64,000 bases of DNA from JAMXLO01 sp963850535 (GCA_963850535.1 CAWKMC010000001.1:1-64000); one strand, 5' to 3'. Counted from the stretch's first letter, positions 28,647-38,707 are shown. The notes: generated by a model not told the origin, from the sequence alone. Numbers and translations are program-made.

Positions 28647-29939
28647 TCAGAGATCCAATAATAGCCGGCGCGGATCTTCCACGCCTTCCTTCACGCGCAC
28701 GAGGAAGCTGACAGCCTCGCGCCCATCGACGATGCGATGATCATAGCTCAGTGCCAGGTACATCATCGGCCGTGCCTCGATCTTGCCGGACACCACCATT
28801 GGTCGCTCCTGGATCTTGTGCATGCCCAGGATGCCCGACTGTGGCGGATTCAAAATTGGCGTGGACATCAGCGAGCCGTACACACCACCGTTGGTGATGC
28901 TGAATGTGCCCCCGGTCAGTTCCTCCAGCTTCAGCGCACCATCCCGTGCGCGGCGGCCGAAATCGGCAATCGCCCGCTCGATCTGGGCAAAGCTCATTGC
29001 ATCGATATCGCGGATCACCGGCACCACGAGACCCGCCGGTCCACCCACTGCTATGCCCATATGGACGAAGTTCTTGTAGACGATATCGTCGCCATCGATC
29101 TCGGCGTTGACTGCGGGATATTCTTTCAGTGCGACCACACACGCCTTGACGAAGAACGACATGAACCCCAGGCGTACGCCGTCATGCTTCTTCTCGAACG
29201 CGGCGCGGTACTCATTGCGCAACGCCATCACCGCGGACATGTCCACCTCGTTGAAGGTGGTCAGCATGGCGGCGGTGTTCTGCGCCTCCTTCAGCCGCGC
29301 GGCGATGGTGCGGCGCAAGCGAGTCATGCGCACGCGCTCTTCGCGCGGCTCGGCCTCGCGCGGCGGTCTGGCAGCGGGTGGTTGCACGGCCGGCGCGGGC
29401 CGGTTCAGGAATGCCAGCACATCACCTTTAGTGATCCGCCTATCCTTACCGGTGCCGTCGCCGATATCTGCGGGTGCAAGCCGATGTTCCTCGATCAGCT
29501 TGGCGGCCGCCGGTAATGGCTGCGGCGGTGCGCTTGCGGGGCGGGCCACCGGGCCGAGCGGACGCGGGGGCGGATGCACCCCCGCCGGAGGATTGGCTGC
29601 GGCGCGCTGCCGCGGGGTCTCGGCTTCCGCGACCGGCACAGCCGCCGCTGCTGCCGGGGCCGGTTCAGCCTTCGCAGCAGGCGAAGCAGGAACAGCACCC
29701 GCGCCAGGCTCCAGCATGGCGAGCAGCGCGCCAACCGGAACCTCGCTGCCTTCCTGCGCAGCGATCGAGGTCAACACACCCGCGGTCGGCGCGCTGACCT
29801 CCACCGTGACCTTGTCGGTCTCCAGTTCAACCAGCGGCTCATCCGCCGCAACAGCTTCGCCTTCATGCTTGATCCAGCGAGCGACCGTGGCCGAAGTGAC
29901 GCTTTCGCCCAGCGTGGGCACCTTGATCTCAGTCGCCAT
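28647..29939 (-). CDS. sucB: 2-oxoglutarate dehydrogenase E2, dihydrolipoyl succinyltransferase
   Basis: This is the E2 core that transfers succinyl groups to CoA. Order: a lipoyl domain (residues 1-77, lipoylated Lys43 in ETDKVTVEV), an Ala/Pro-rich linker, a peripheral-subunit-binding domain (about 135-170), and a catalytic domain ending with HRIVDGREAVSFLVRVKEGV, where the active-site His is at 401. Length is 430 residues. Its ATG shares one base with the sucA stop and lpd follows four bases later. Confidence 0.96.
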   Translation of the reverse strand: MATEIKVPTLGESVTSATVARWIKHEGEAVAADEPLVELETDKVTVEVSAPTAGVLTSIAAQEGSEVPVGALLAMLEPGAGAVPASPAAKAEPAPAAAAAVPVAEAETPRQRAAANPPAGVHPPPRPLGPVARPASAPPQPLPAAAKLIEEHRLAPADIGDGTGKDRRITKGDVLAFLNRPAPAVQPPAARPPREAEPREERVRMTRLRRTIAARLKEAQNTAAMLTTFNEVDMSAVMALRNEYRAAFEKKHDGVRLGFMSFFVKACVVALKEYPAVNAEIDGDDIVYKNFVHMGIAVGGPAGLVVPVIRDIDAMSFAQIERAIADFGRRARDGALKLEELTGGTFSITNGGVYGSLMSTPILNPPQSGILGMHKIQERPMVVSGKIEARPMMYLALSYDHRIVDGREAVSFLVRVKEGVEDPRRLLLDL

Positions 29940-32791
29940 CAGCCGATCCCGAGTGCCGCGGCGACCAGTGTCGCCTGTTCGCGCGCATGCACCCGTGCCT
30001 GGCCAGTCGCTGGGCTCGCTGCGGCATCGCGTCCTGCGTATTGCGGCCGTCGCACGCGACCTTCCAGCCGGCCCAATACTCTCTCAATGCGCCGATCGAC
30101 GAAGAACCAGGCACCCATATTTTCCGGCTCCTCCTGGCACCACACCACATCAGCGTTTTCATACGGCAGCAGAACGCGTCCCAGCGTATTCTCCGGGAAG
30201 GGATAGAGCTGCTCCAGGCGGATGATCGCCACGTCGTTCTCCTCGTGCGCGCGACGCTCCGTCAGCAGATCGTAGTAAACCTTGCCGCTGCAGATCACGA
30301 CGCGACGAACCTTCTCCGGCGACTCAATGGTATCGACCTCCGGAATAACGAAGCGGTATCGGCCTTCACTCATCTCCGCGTACGACGACACTGCCATCTT
30401 GTGGCGCAGCAGAGACTTCGGCGTGAAGATAATTGCCGGCTTGCGGAAGTTGCGATGCAATTGGCGGCGCAGCGCGTGGAAGTAGTTGCCCGGCGTGGTC
30501 GGCACGCACACCCACATGTTGCGTTCGGCGCAGAGCTGCAGGTAGCGCTCGATGCGTGCCGACGAGTGCTCCGGCCCCTGCCCCTCGTAGCCATGTGGCA
30601 GCAGCAGTGTCACGCCCGACATGCGTAGCCACTTGGTCTCGCCGGAGGCGATGAACTGATCAATGATCACCTGTGCGCCATTGGCGAAGTCGCCGAACTG
30701 CCCCTCCCACAGCACCAGCGTGCGCGGATCGGCGAGCGAGTAGCCGTACTCGAAGCCCAGCACGCCCGCTTCCGATAGCAATGAATTGTAGATCTCGATC
30801 TTCGCCTGCTCAGGGGCGATGTTGTTGAGCGGAATGTATTCATGCTGATTGCTCTGGTCGATCAGCACGGCATGGCGCTGGCTAAACGTCCCGCGCTGGC
30901 AGTCTTCGCCCGACAGGCGAACACGGTTTCCTTCCAGCAGCAAAGAGCCAAAGGCGAGCGCTTCGCCAGTGGCCCAGTCAATGCCTTCGCCTGCCTCCAG
31001 CACCGCCTCTTTGGCTTCGAGCTGGCGAGCAATGCGAGGATGCACGTCGAACCCAGCTGGCACACGCGACAAAGCCATGCCGATCTGACGCAGCGTCGGC
31101 TCTGCGACCGCGGTCGTCGCCTCATGAAGTTCGAAGTCCGGTTCCGGCGGATGGAATCCCGCCCAGTGGCCTTCCAGCCAATCAGCTTTGTTCGGTTTGT
31201 AGCCCTGCGCGGCCTGGTTGGCGGCATCCATCGCCGTCTGAAAGTCGCCCCACATATTCTGCGCGTCGGCGGCCGATAGCACGCCTTCCGTCGCCAATCT
31301 CTCGGCGTACAAGGTTCGGGTCGTCTTCCGGCTGTCGATGGCGCGATACATGATCGGCTGGGTGAAGGCCGGCTCATCGGTTTCGTTGTGCCCATGCCGA
31401 CGGTAGCAGACGACATCGAGCACGATATCGGCGGCAAAGCGCATCCGGAATTCTGCCGCCATGCGCGCGCAGAAAATCACCGCCTCCGGATCGTCGCCGT
31501 TGACATGCAGGATCGGTGCCTGAATCGATTTCGCGACGTCGGTGCAGTAAAGGCCGGAGTAAGCGTGCGCCGGCACCGTGGTGAAGCCGATCTGGTTGTT
31601 CACCACCAGATGGATCGTGCCGCCGGTGCGGTAGCCGATGAGCTGGCTCATCGCCAGCGTCTCGTACACCAGGCCCTGGCCGGCAAACGCCGCGTCGCCA
31701 TGCATCAGGATCGCCATCACCGAACTGCGCCGCTGCGTGTCGCCGGCGCTGTCCTGCCGTGCGCGCACTTTGCCGACCACCACTGGATCCACCGCCTCCA
31801 GATGCGAAGGATTTGGCTGCAAGGAGAGATGCACCTTGTGCCCGCCCGCCTCTATATCGGTCGACGTGCCCAGGTGGTACTTCACGTCGCCGGAGCCCTG
31901 CACGCTATCCGGCTTGAAGCTCTCGCCGCCGAACTCCGAGAACACCGCGGTGAACGGCTTCTTTACAATGTTGACCAAGGTGTTCAGCCGGCCACGATGC
32001 GGCATGCCGATGGCGACCTCCACCACGCCCTGCGCGGCGACCGTCTCGATCATCGTGTGCAGTGCGGGGATGGTGATCTCGCCACCCTCAAGGCCGAAGC
32101 GCTTGGTGGTGACATAGCGCTTTTGGCAGAACGCCTCGAAGCCTTCCGCCTCGGTGAGCTCAGTCAGGATCTTGCGCTTGGCCGCAGCGTCGAACGCGGT
32201 GCGCCAAGGCGCGCCTTCCACCTTACGCTGAATCCACGACTTCTGGTCGGGATCCTGAATGTGCATGAACTCGACGCCGATGGGGCCGCAATAGGTGTCG
32301 CGCAGGATGGCGACGATTTCGCGCAGCGTTGCGGTCTCACGACCGAGCACGTTGTCGATGAAGATCTGCCGGTCCAGGTCGTTGTCGGTGAAACCATAGG
32401 ATTGCGGATCAAGCTCGGAGTGCGACGGCGGGATCTGCAGCCCCAGCGGGTCCAGCCGCGCCTCGAGGTGTCCCCTCACTCGGTATGACCGGATCAGCAT
32501 CAGCGCGCGCAGCGACGCAATGGTGGCGGCACGGATCTGCTCGGTCGACAGCGCAATCGGCGCCGGCCGGACAGAATCTGCTTCGCCATTGCTTGCGAGT
32601 TGGCGCGGGGCCCATGAAGCGCCGGTCGCCTCTTCCAGCACCGACCGCGCGTCTTCGTTCAGCGCGCCGAACAACTCGGCGAAGGTCGGATCGACCGAGA
32701 GCGGGTTGGCCGCCCAGCGAGCATATTGGTCCGCGAGGAATGCCGCATTCGCGCCGCTGAAGGCTGAAGCGAGAATGTCTACGCCTGCCAT
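29939..32791 (-). CDS. sucA: 2-oxoglutarate dehydrogenase E1
   Basis: This thiamine-diphosphate E1 decarboxylates 2-oxoglutarate in the TCA cycle. The start at 32791 (MAGVDILASAFSGAN) gives 950 residues and matches the family N-terminus; the 40-residue upstream extension is non-conserved. Visible family sequences are GMPHRGRLNTLVNI, GDAAFAGQG, NNQIGFTT and the C-terminal CQEEPENMGAW. The gene leads the operon sucA-sucB-lpd, transcribed leftwards and divergent from the RND genes. Intact over its full length. Confidence 0.96.
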   Translation of the reverse strand: MAGVDILASAFSGANAAFLADQYARWAANPLSVDPTFAELFGALNEDARSVLEEATGASWAPRQLASNGEADSVRPAPIALSTEQIRAATIASLRALMLIRSYRVRGHLEARLDPLGLQIPPSHSELDPQSYGFTDNDLDRQIFIDNVLGRETATLREIVAILRDTYCGPIGVEFMHIQDPDQKSWIQRKVEGAPWRTAFDAAAKRKILTELTEAEGFEAFCQKRYVTTKRFGLEGGEITIPALHTMIETVAAQGVVEVAIGMPHRGRLNTLVNIVKKPFTAVFSEFGGESFKPDSVQGSGDVKYHLGTSTDIEAGGHKVHLSLQPNPSHLEAVDPVVVGKVRARQDSAGDTQRRSSVMAILMHGDAAFAGQGLVYETLAMSQLIGYRTGGTIHLVVNNQIGFTTVPAHAYSGLYCTDVAKSIQAPILHVNGDDPEAVIFCARMAAEFRMRFAADIVLDVVCYRRHGHNETDEPAFTQPIMYRAIDSRKTTRTLYAERLATEGVLSAADAQNMWGDFQTAMDAANQAAQGYKPNKADWLEGHWAGFHPPEPDFELHEATTAVAEPTLRQIGMALSRVPAGFDVHPRIARQLEAKEAVLEAGEGIDWATGEALAFGSLLLEGNRVRLSGEDCQRGTFSQRHAVLIDQSNQHEYIPLNNIAPEQAKIEIYNSLLSEAGVLGFEYGYSLADPRTLVLWEGQFGDFANGAQVIIDQFIASGETKWLRMSGVTLLLPHGYEGQGPEHSSARIERYLQLCAERNMWVCVPTTPGNYFHALRRQLHRNFRKPAIIFTPKSLLRHKMAVSSYAEMSEGRYRFVIPEVDTIESPEKVRRVVICSGKVYYDLLTERRAHEENDVAIIRLEQLYPFPENTLGRVLLPYENADVVWCQEEPENMGAWFFVDRRIERVLGRLEGRVRRPQYAGRDAAASPATGQARVHAREQATLVAAALGIG

Positions 32792-33050
32792 CCGACTGAA
32801 ATCCTTTGTGTCGCCGAGAGGGACGCCGCCTACATGGAGCGCGCCAATGGGTACACAGCATCGCTCTGGCGCGCGCAGGGTTGCTTCTAGCGCATGCCCC
32901 TTACAGGGCAAACACTCACCTCTCGCTATTTCGTGAACTGGGCAAAGGTTACCTGGCGGTTAACAGCGCATGGCAACCCCGCCAGATGGTGGGTTCCCGG
33001 CATCCGACCGTGCGCCATATGCCCGGTCTGCGCAGCGAAGGGGAGAGACC

Positions 33051-34208
33051 ATGCAAACTCGCACCGGCATGTTGGCCGCACTTGCGGCAACCATTGGTCT
33101 GTGGGCCGCCGACGCCCAGGCGCAGGCCGGTCCCCCTCAGGTTACGGTGGCCAAGCCGCTCGCCAGCCGCGTCGCGCAATGGGATGAATTCATCGGCCGC
33201 TTCGAGGCGACGGAGCGTGTCGAGGTGCGCCCGCGCGTATCCGGCTATATCGACCAGGTGCATTTTCGCGACGGCAGCATCGTCAATCAGGGCGACCTGC
33301 TGTTCACCATCGACCGGCGGCCCTTCAAGCTGGCGGTCAATTCGGCGCAATCCGACGTGGTGCGTACCAAGGCGCAGGTCGTGCTGGATGAGGCAGACTA
33401 CGAGCGCGCCGCTCAGCTGGTGAAGACCGCTGCCACTCCAGTGCGCGAGCTGGATCAACGAAAGGCCAACCTCGACATCGCGCGCGCTCAGGAAATGGCC
33501 GCAGAGGCCGCGCTGCATACCGCGGAGCTCAATCTGGAATGGTCTGAGGTTCGCGCACCCATTGCCGGCCGTGTCTCGGATCGGCGCGTCGATCCCGGCA
33601 ATCTGGTCGCCGGCGGCCAAAATGGTGCGACATTGCTGACGACGATCGTCAGCCTCGACCCGATCTACTTTGTGTTCGACGGATCGGAGGCCGACTACAT
33701 CCGCTATTCACGGCTCAGCGTCGGCGGCCAGCGCGGGTCATCGCGAGACACGCCCAATCCGGTGCGTGTGCAGCTCGCCGACGAGAATGACTGGCCGCAT
33801 CAGGGCGTGATGAATTTCGTCGACAATGAGATCAGCGCACATTCCGGCACCATCCGTGGCCGGGCGATCTTCGAGAACAAGGATCACTTTCTGACGCCGG
33901 GGACGTTCGGTCGGTTACGGCTCTATGGGGGCCCGATTGATGCGTTGTTGATTCCCGATGCCGCGGTGGTGTCCGACCAGGCGCACAAGGTCGTGCTGAC
34001 GGTGGGCGAGGACAACAAGGTGGTGGGCAAGCCGGTTTCCTTGGGTGGCATGGCGCGCGGACTGCGTGTCGTCGCATCCGGTCTGTCTCCCGCCGATCGC
34101 GTGGTGGTCAGTGGTTTGGCAAACCCGTTTGTTCGTCCCGGCGCAACGGTCGAGGCGCGCGAAGGTGCGGTCCATCCGTCCGGCAGTCAGTTCGCCGCCG
34201 ACCAGTAG
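33051..34208 (+). CDS. RND efflux periplasmic adaptor subunit (MexE/AcrA type)
   Basis: This is a membrane-fusion protein linking an RND pump to an outer-membrane channel. The chosen ATG at 33051 follows AGGGGAGAG and exposes a signal peptide (cleavage near residue 25, AQAQA) without a lipobox Cys. Next come the barrel-sandwich VRPRVSGYIDQVHFRDGSIV, an alpha-hairpin region (about 90-150), the LEWSEVRAPIAGRVSDRRVD return strand and the beta-barrel/MP domains. Length is 385 residues. The pump gene starts seven bases downstream. No outer-membrane factor gene follows. Confidence 0.92.
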   Translation: MQTRTGMLAALAATIGLWAADAQAQAGPPQVTVAKPLASRVAQWDEFIGRFEATERVEVRPRVSGYIDQVHFRDGSIVNQGDLLFTIDRRPFKLAVNSAQSDVVRTKAQVVLDEADYERAAQLVKTAATPVRELDQRKANLDIARAQEMAAEAALHTAELNLEWSEVRAPIAGRVSDRRVDPGNLVAGGQNGATLLTTIVSLDPIYFVFDGSEADYIRYSRLSVGGQRGSSRDTPNPVRVQLADENDWPHQGVMNFVDNEISAHSGTIRGRAIFENKDHFLTPGTFGRLRLYGGPIDALLIPDAAVVSDQAHKVVLTVGEDNKVVGKPVSLGGMARGLRVVASGLSPADRVVVSGLANPFVRPGATVEAREGAVHPSGSQFAADQ

Positions 34209-34215
34209 CGCCGAT

Positions 34216-37200
34216 ATGCGCTTCTCGCACTTCTTCATCGACAGGCCGATATTTGCTGCCGTCCTGTCGATCCTGCTGACCATCGCCGGCGTGCTGGTGG
34301 AACGCGCCCTGCCGATCTCCGAATACCCCGAGATCGCACCCCCCACCGTCAGCATACGCGCCACCTATCCTGGAGCTTCAGCCGAAGTACTTGCCGAGAC
34401 CGTTGCCACGCCGATCGAGCAAGAGGTGAACGGCGTCGACAACATGCTCTACATCAACTCGCAATCGGTCGGCGACGGGACGTTGAACATCAATGTGGTG
34501 TTCCGGCCCGGCACCGATGTCGATACCGCGCAGGTGCTGGTGCAGAACCGCGTGTCTGTCGCCGAGCCGCGTCTGCCCGAGGATGTGCGGCGTCTCGGCG
34601 TCACGGTGCGCAAGGCGTCGCCCGACCTGATGATGGTCGTGCACATGATCTCTCCGGATGGCTCGCGCGATCAGCAATATATCTCGAACTATGCGACGCT
34701 GTACATCAAGGACGCACTGGCACGGGTCGATGGCGTCGGCGATGTGAATGTCTTCGGCGCGCGCGACTACTCGATGCGCGTCTGGCTCGATCCCGGCAAG
34801 ATGGCGGCGCGTGGGCTGACCGCGGAGGACGTGGTGGCCGCGTTGCGAGCGGCGAACCTTCAGGTCGCGGCAGGCGCGATCAACCAGCCGCCGGCGATGT
34901 CACCGGGTGCCTTCCAGCTGGCGGTGCAGACATTAGGACGTCTGAGCGACGTCGAGCAGTTCGGCGACATTGTGGTGCGCGCCGATCCCGACCGCACCGG
35001 ATTCGTCCGCATCCGCGACATCGCCCGCGTTGAGCTTGGATCAAAGGACTACACGATCAACGCCTATCTCAGTAAAGCGGTGGCGACTGCGATCGTGATC
35101 TACCAGAGACCCGGCTCGAATGCGCTGGCGACGGCGGCGGCGATCAAAGCAGCGATGGCGCAGGCCAAGCAGGATTTCCCGACCGGGCTTGACTATACTA
35201 TTGTCTATAACCCGACGGAATTCATCCAGCAGTCCATCAATGAGGTCGAGCGAACCCTGTTCGAGGCGATCGGGCTCGTCGTACTCGTTGTGATCCTGTT
35301 CCTGCAGACATGGCGTGCCGCAATTATCCCGATCGTCGCGATCCCGGTTTCGCTGATCGGCTGCTTCCTGGTCATGGGCATCGTCGGCATCTCGTTCAAC
35401 ACCCTGTCGCTGTTCGGCCTGGTACTGGCGATCGGCATCGTGGTGGATGATGCGATCGTCGTGGTGGAAAACGTCGAACGCTATCTCCGCCAGGGCATGT
35501 CGCCACGCGAAGCCGCGCACAAGACGATGGACGAGGTCGGCAGCGCGCTGATTGCAATCGCGTTGGTTTTGTGCGCGGTGTTCATCCCGACCGCTTTCAT
35601 CAGCGGACTGCAGGGATCCTTCTATCGACAATTTGCCATCACCATTGCCGCTGCCACGGTGATCTCGGCGTTTGTCTCGCTGACGCTGTCGCCGGCGCTG
35701 GCGGCGCTGCTGCTGAAGCCGCATTCGCATGCGCCGCAGCAGACGTTAGCGTATCGACTGGGCGCGCCGGTGCGACAATTCTTCGCCGGGTTCAATTGGG
35801 CTTTCGGGCGGCTGTCATCCGGCTATGGCTGGCTGGTGGGACGGCTGGTTCGCATCGGCGTCATCATGTTGGTGGCATATGCCGGGCTGATCTACCTGGC
35901 CTATCATCGCCTGGAGGTCACGCCGACCGGCTTGATCCCACAACTCGATCGCGGCTATCTGATCGCCGCCTTCCAGTTGCCGTCAGGTGCGTCGCTGTCG
36001 CGCACCGATGCGGTGATCCGCAATGCATCTGAGATCATCCTGTCGCGGCCAGGCGTGCAGAACTCGGTGGCGTTTGTCGGCTTCGATGGCGCCACCTTCA
36101 CCAACGCGCCGAACGCCGGCGTGATCTTCGTGCCACTGAAGCCGTTCGAGGAGCGCGTGCCACTTGGCCTGACCGCGCCACGCATTCTCGCCGATCTGCG
36201 CCAGCAACTTGCACACCTAGACGATGCGTTCGTGTTCGTGCTGGAGCCGCCGTCAGTGCCAGGCATCGGCACCGGCGGTGGCCTGAAGCTGTACGTGCAG
36301 GATCGTGCCGGTCGAGGACTGCCAGCGTTGGAGCAGGCAACCTGGGGCATCGCCGGAGCGGCCGCGCAGAACCACGGTTTCACCCAGGCATTCACCCTGT
36401 TCAACACGCGCACACCACAGGTGTACGCCGACATCGATCGCACCAAGGCCGAGTTGCTGCAGGTACCGATCGAGCGCGTGTTCTCAACGCTGTCGGTGTA
36501 TATGGGTTCGTCCTATATCAACGACTTCAACCTGCTCGGCCGCACGTATCAGGTCTCTGCACAGGCGGACAACCCGTTCCGGCTCAGTGTGCGCGACGTC
36601 GAGAACCTGAAGACGCGCAACAACTACGGCGACATGGTGCCGATCGGCTCGGTTGCCACATTCCGCGATACCACCGGCCCCTTCCGTGTGCCGCGCTACA
36701 ACCTTTACCCGGCAGCCGAGGTGCAATTGAATCTGGCGCACGGCTATTCCACCGGCCAGGCGATCGCCGCGATCGAGCAGATTGCGAAGGAACGCCTGCC
36801 GCGGGGGTTCGGGTTCGAATGGACTGAAATTGCCCTGCAGGAGAAATTGGCGGGCAACACGGCGATTATTGCATTCGGCCTTGCCGTGGTCTTCGTGTTC
36901 CTGTTGCTGGCCGCGCTGTACGAAAGTTGGCTGCTGCCGCTGGCGGTGGTTCTGATCGTGCCGATGTGCATTCTCGCGGCAATGATTGGTGTTAATGCGC
37001 GCGGGCTGGATCGCAATATCCTGGTTGAGGTCGGGCTCGTGGTCCTGGTCGGGCTGGCGGCGAAGAACGCGATCCTGATCGTCGAATTCGCCCGTCAGGC
37101 CGAAGCGAGCGGCATGACCCGGCTCGAGGCAGCGGTGGCGGCAGCGCGGACGCGGTTGCGACCCATCCTGATGACGTCGCTGGCTTTCATCCTGGGGGTC

Positions 37201-37410
37201 GTTCCGTTGGCGATTGCCGTCGGTGCCGGGGCCGAGATGCGCCAGTCGCTTGGCACGGCGGTATTTGCCGGGATGCTCGGTGTCACTGGTTTCGGCCTGC
37301 TCTTCACTCCGGTGTTCTACGTGCTGGCCCGCCGGCTCGCGGCGGTGTGGGAGCACAGAAACGGCTCGGCCGCGGCAACAACCGCGGCCGAGGTGGTACG
37401 TCAGCCCTGA
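34216..37410 (+). CDS. RND efflux transporter permease (MexF/AcrB, HAE1 family)
   Basis: This is a proton-driven inner-membrane trimeric efflux pump of 1064 residues. The start at 34216 (MRFSHFFIDRPIFAAVLSIL) fits the canonical N-terminus; the open frame upstream overlaps the adaptor gene and is discarded. Typical features are PISEYPEIAPPTV, the proton-relay Asp pair in GIVVDDAIVVVENVER, and two blocks of six helices separated by large periplasmic loops. Sequence style is closest to MexF/OqxB. It likely exports hydrophobic drugs or metabolites. The last ten bases overlap tail-to-tail with the DUF2852 gene. Confidence 0.94.
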   Translation: MRFSHFFIDRPIFAAVLSILLTIAGVLVERALPISEYPEIAPPTVSIRATYPGASAEVLAETVATPIEQEVNGVDNMLYINSQSVGDGTLNINVVFRPGTDVDTAQVLVQNRVSVAEPRLPEDVRRLGVTVRKASPDLMMVVHMISPDGSRDQQYISNYATLYIKDALARVDGVGDVNVFGARDYSMRVWLDPGKMAARGLTAEDVVAALRAANLQVAAGAINQPPAMSPGAFQLAVQTLGRLSDVEQFGDIVVRADPDRTGFVRIRDIARVELGSKDYTINAYLSKAVATAIVIYQRPGSNALATAAAIKAAMAQAKQDFPTGLDYTIVYNPTEFIQQSINEVERTLFEAIGLVVLVVILFLQTWRAAIIPIVAIPVSLIGCFLVMGIVGISFNTLSLFGLVLAIGIVVDDAIVVVENVERYLRQGMSPREAAHKTMDEVGSALIAIALVLCAVFIPTAFISGLQGSFYRQFAITIAAATVISAFVSLTLSPALAALLLKPHSHAPQQTLAYRLGAPVRQFFAGFNWAFGRLSSGYGWLVGRLVRIGVIMLVAYAGLIYLAYHRLEVTPTGLIPQLDRGYLIAAFQLPSGASLSRTDAVIRNASEIILSRPGVQNSVAFVGFDGATFTNAPNAGVIFVPLKPFEERVPLGLTAPRILADLRQQLAHLDDAFVFVLEPPSVPGIGTGGGLKLYVQDRAGRGLPALEQATWGIAGAAAQNHGFTQAFTLFNTRTPQVYADIDRTKAELLQVPIERVFSTLSVYMGSSYINDFNLLGRTYQVSAQADNPFRLSVRDVENLKTRNNYGDMVPIGSVATFRDTTGPFRVPRYNLYPAAEVQLNLAHGYSTGQAIAAIEQIAKERLPRGFGFEWTEIALQEKLAGNTAIIAFGLAVVFVFLLLAALYESWLLPLAVVLIVPMCILAAMIGVNARGLDRNILVEVGLVVLVGLAAKNAILIVEFARQAEASGMTRLEAAVAAARTRLRPILMTSLAFILGVVPLAIAVGAGAEMRQSLGTAVFAGMLGVTGFGLLFTPVFYVLARRLAAVWEHRNGSAAATTAAEVVRQP

Positions 37411-37967
37411 GGTTGACTTGGCGGTGGCTCACTCGGTGCCGGTGGCCGATTACGTCTCTCGTCCATGAACTGGTCGAACTCGGCCTTGTCCTTGGCGAAG
37501 CGCAGCCGTTCCAGGAATGATGAAAACTCCTTCTGCTCGTCCTCTAGCCGGCGCAGCGTCTCCGCGCGATACTCATCGAATGCTCGGTTGCCGCTGGAGG
37601 GCGAGGTGGCCTGCCGCTGCGGGCCGCCACACCAGAAGCTTTTCAACCCGGCCCACGGCGGCGGGCCACTCTGCTGGTTCCAACCGCCTTGCGGGCTCCA
37701 ACTGTTCTGCTGTTGCCAGCCGCCCCAGCGGCCGGCGCATCCCCAATAACCCATGCGCTTGCTCCATATGCCGAAGAACAGAAGGGCGAGCCCTACCGGC
37801 CACCAGAAGATGAACCCAAGGATCATGACGGCGATCCACAGTGGCTTCATCGCGTACCAGCTGCGCCACTGATCCCATCCGGGCTGGTTCCAGCCTGACC
37901 CTGGTCCCCACGGCGATGTCGCCGCTCCGGGATTGCCGTAGGTACCGTTATTCGCCGAGCCTGACAT
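37401..37967 (-). CDS. DUF2852 membrane protein
   Basis: This alphaproteobacterial protein of unknown function has 188 residues. A Gly/Trp/Pro-rich N-terminus precedes one or two membrane segments (residues about 41-68, MKPLWIAVMILGFIFWWPVG), then a Trp/Gln/Gly-rich loop and a conserved soluble end. That end includes FDEYRAETLRRLEDEQKEF and ERLRFAKDKAEFDQFMDER. It overlaps the RND pump gene by ten bases at the 3' ends. A 17-bp dyad in its promoter region, also found at the tetR start, suggests TetR-type control. Confidence 0.85.
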   Translation of the reverse strand: MSGSANNGTYGNPGAATSPWGPGSGWNQPGWDQWRSWYAMKPLWIAVMILGFIFWWPVGLALLFFGIWSKRMGYWGCAGRWGGWQQQNSWSPQGGWNQQSGPPPWAGLKSFWCGGPQRQATSPSSGNRAFDEYRAETLRRLEDEQKEFSSFLERLRFAKDKAEFDQFMDERRNRPPAPSEPPPSQPQG

Positions 37968-37985
37968 TGGCGGGCCTCATGTGAA

Positions 37986-38002
37986 TGTAAGATACATTTA
38001 CA
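37986..38002. promoter_or_regulatory. Putative TetR operator upstream of DUF2852 gene
   Basis: TGTAAGATACATTTACA is a near-symmetric 17-base dyad (ATGTAA / TTACAT arms extend it) located 19 bases upstream of the DUF2852 start. A related 17-base dyad lies at the tetR start (38691-38707). Confidence 0.5.
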
Positions 38003-38040
38003 TGATGGGAACGCCGCGCGGCGTGGTCAAGTGAAATCGG

Positions 38041-38691
38041 TCAAGACGGCCGTGCGCCACCCGCCAGCCCGAGGCTCTGCAAATAGATCAGCACACCGGC
38101 CTCCAGCAGATCCTCCGGCGACATCGGCAGCTTGCGCCGCGATGGATCGGCCCGGACGAACAGTGACGCAATCCCATGTGACAGCGCCCAAACATGCAGC
38201 GCCACCATCAGAGACGGCGGCCGCTGTCCGGGCGGCAAGCGGGATGTCAACCGCTCGGCGGCTTCCCGCAGCACGGCGAAGGCACGGTCGCCGGCCGTGA
38301 GCAGCCCCGGGTGGTTGTCGAAGGCGATCCGCGTCTCGAACATGGCGGCGTAGAACGCTGGTTCATCCCGGGCGAATGCGAGATAGGCACGGCCAAGCGC
38401 GTCGAACGCACGCATCGGGTCGGGCTGGCCGTTGTTCCATGCCACCGACAGCAATCCGGCTAAGCGGTCGAAGCCACGCAACGCCACTTCTGCCAACAGC
38501 GCCTCGGCGTCGCGAAAATGACGATAGGGCGCACCCGGACTGACACCGGCAAGCCGCGCCGCCTCGGCGATGGTGAAGCCGGCAGGGCCCTTCTCGGCGA
38601 TCAGCGCCAGCGCCGCCTCGACCAGCGCCTCGCGCAGGTTGCCGTGATGATAGCCGCGGCGTTCGAAGCCGCCCTGCCCGGACCAACTCAT
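38041..38691 (-). CDS. TetR/AcrR-family transcriptional regulator
   Basis: This is a one-component repressor. The N-terminal helix-turn-helix is clear (REALVEAALALIAEKGPAGF, then AARLAGVSPGAPYRHF), and the C-terminal domain resembles TetR_C_33/WHG-type ligand domains. The ATG at 38691 gives 216 residues; an upstream GTG at 38712 would include the operator-like dyad in the coding region. It lies upstream of DUF2852 on the same strand and is the nearest regulator to the RND pump, so it could control either or both. The ligand is unknown. Confidence 0.9.
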   Translation of the reverse strand: MSWSGQGGFERRGYHHGNLREALVEAALALIAEKGPAGFTIAEAARLAGVSPGAPYRHFRDAEALLAEVALRGFDRLAGLLSVAWNNGQPDPMRAFDALGRAYLAFARDEPAFYAAMFETRIAFDNHPGLLTAGDRAFAVLREAAERLTSRLPPGQRPPSLMVALHVWALSHGIASLFVRADPSRRKLPMSPEDLLEAGVLIYLQSLGLAGGARPS

Positions 38692-38707
38692 GTGAAGAAG
38701 TTTTACA
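38691..38707. promoter_or_regulatory. Putative TetR autoregulatory operator
   Basis: TGTGAAGAAGTTTTACA, read on the other strand as TGTAAAACTTCTTCACA, matches the layout of the DUF2852 dyad (TGTAA, seven bases, TT, one base, ACA). It ends at the first base of the tetR start codon, so binding would block initiation. Confidence 0.45.

Noticed and set aside
29107..30225. + strand frame opposite sucB and sucA
   Set aside because: Ser/Ala-rich shadow of the Ala/Pro linker of sucB, with no domain content.
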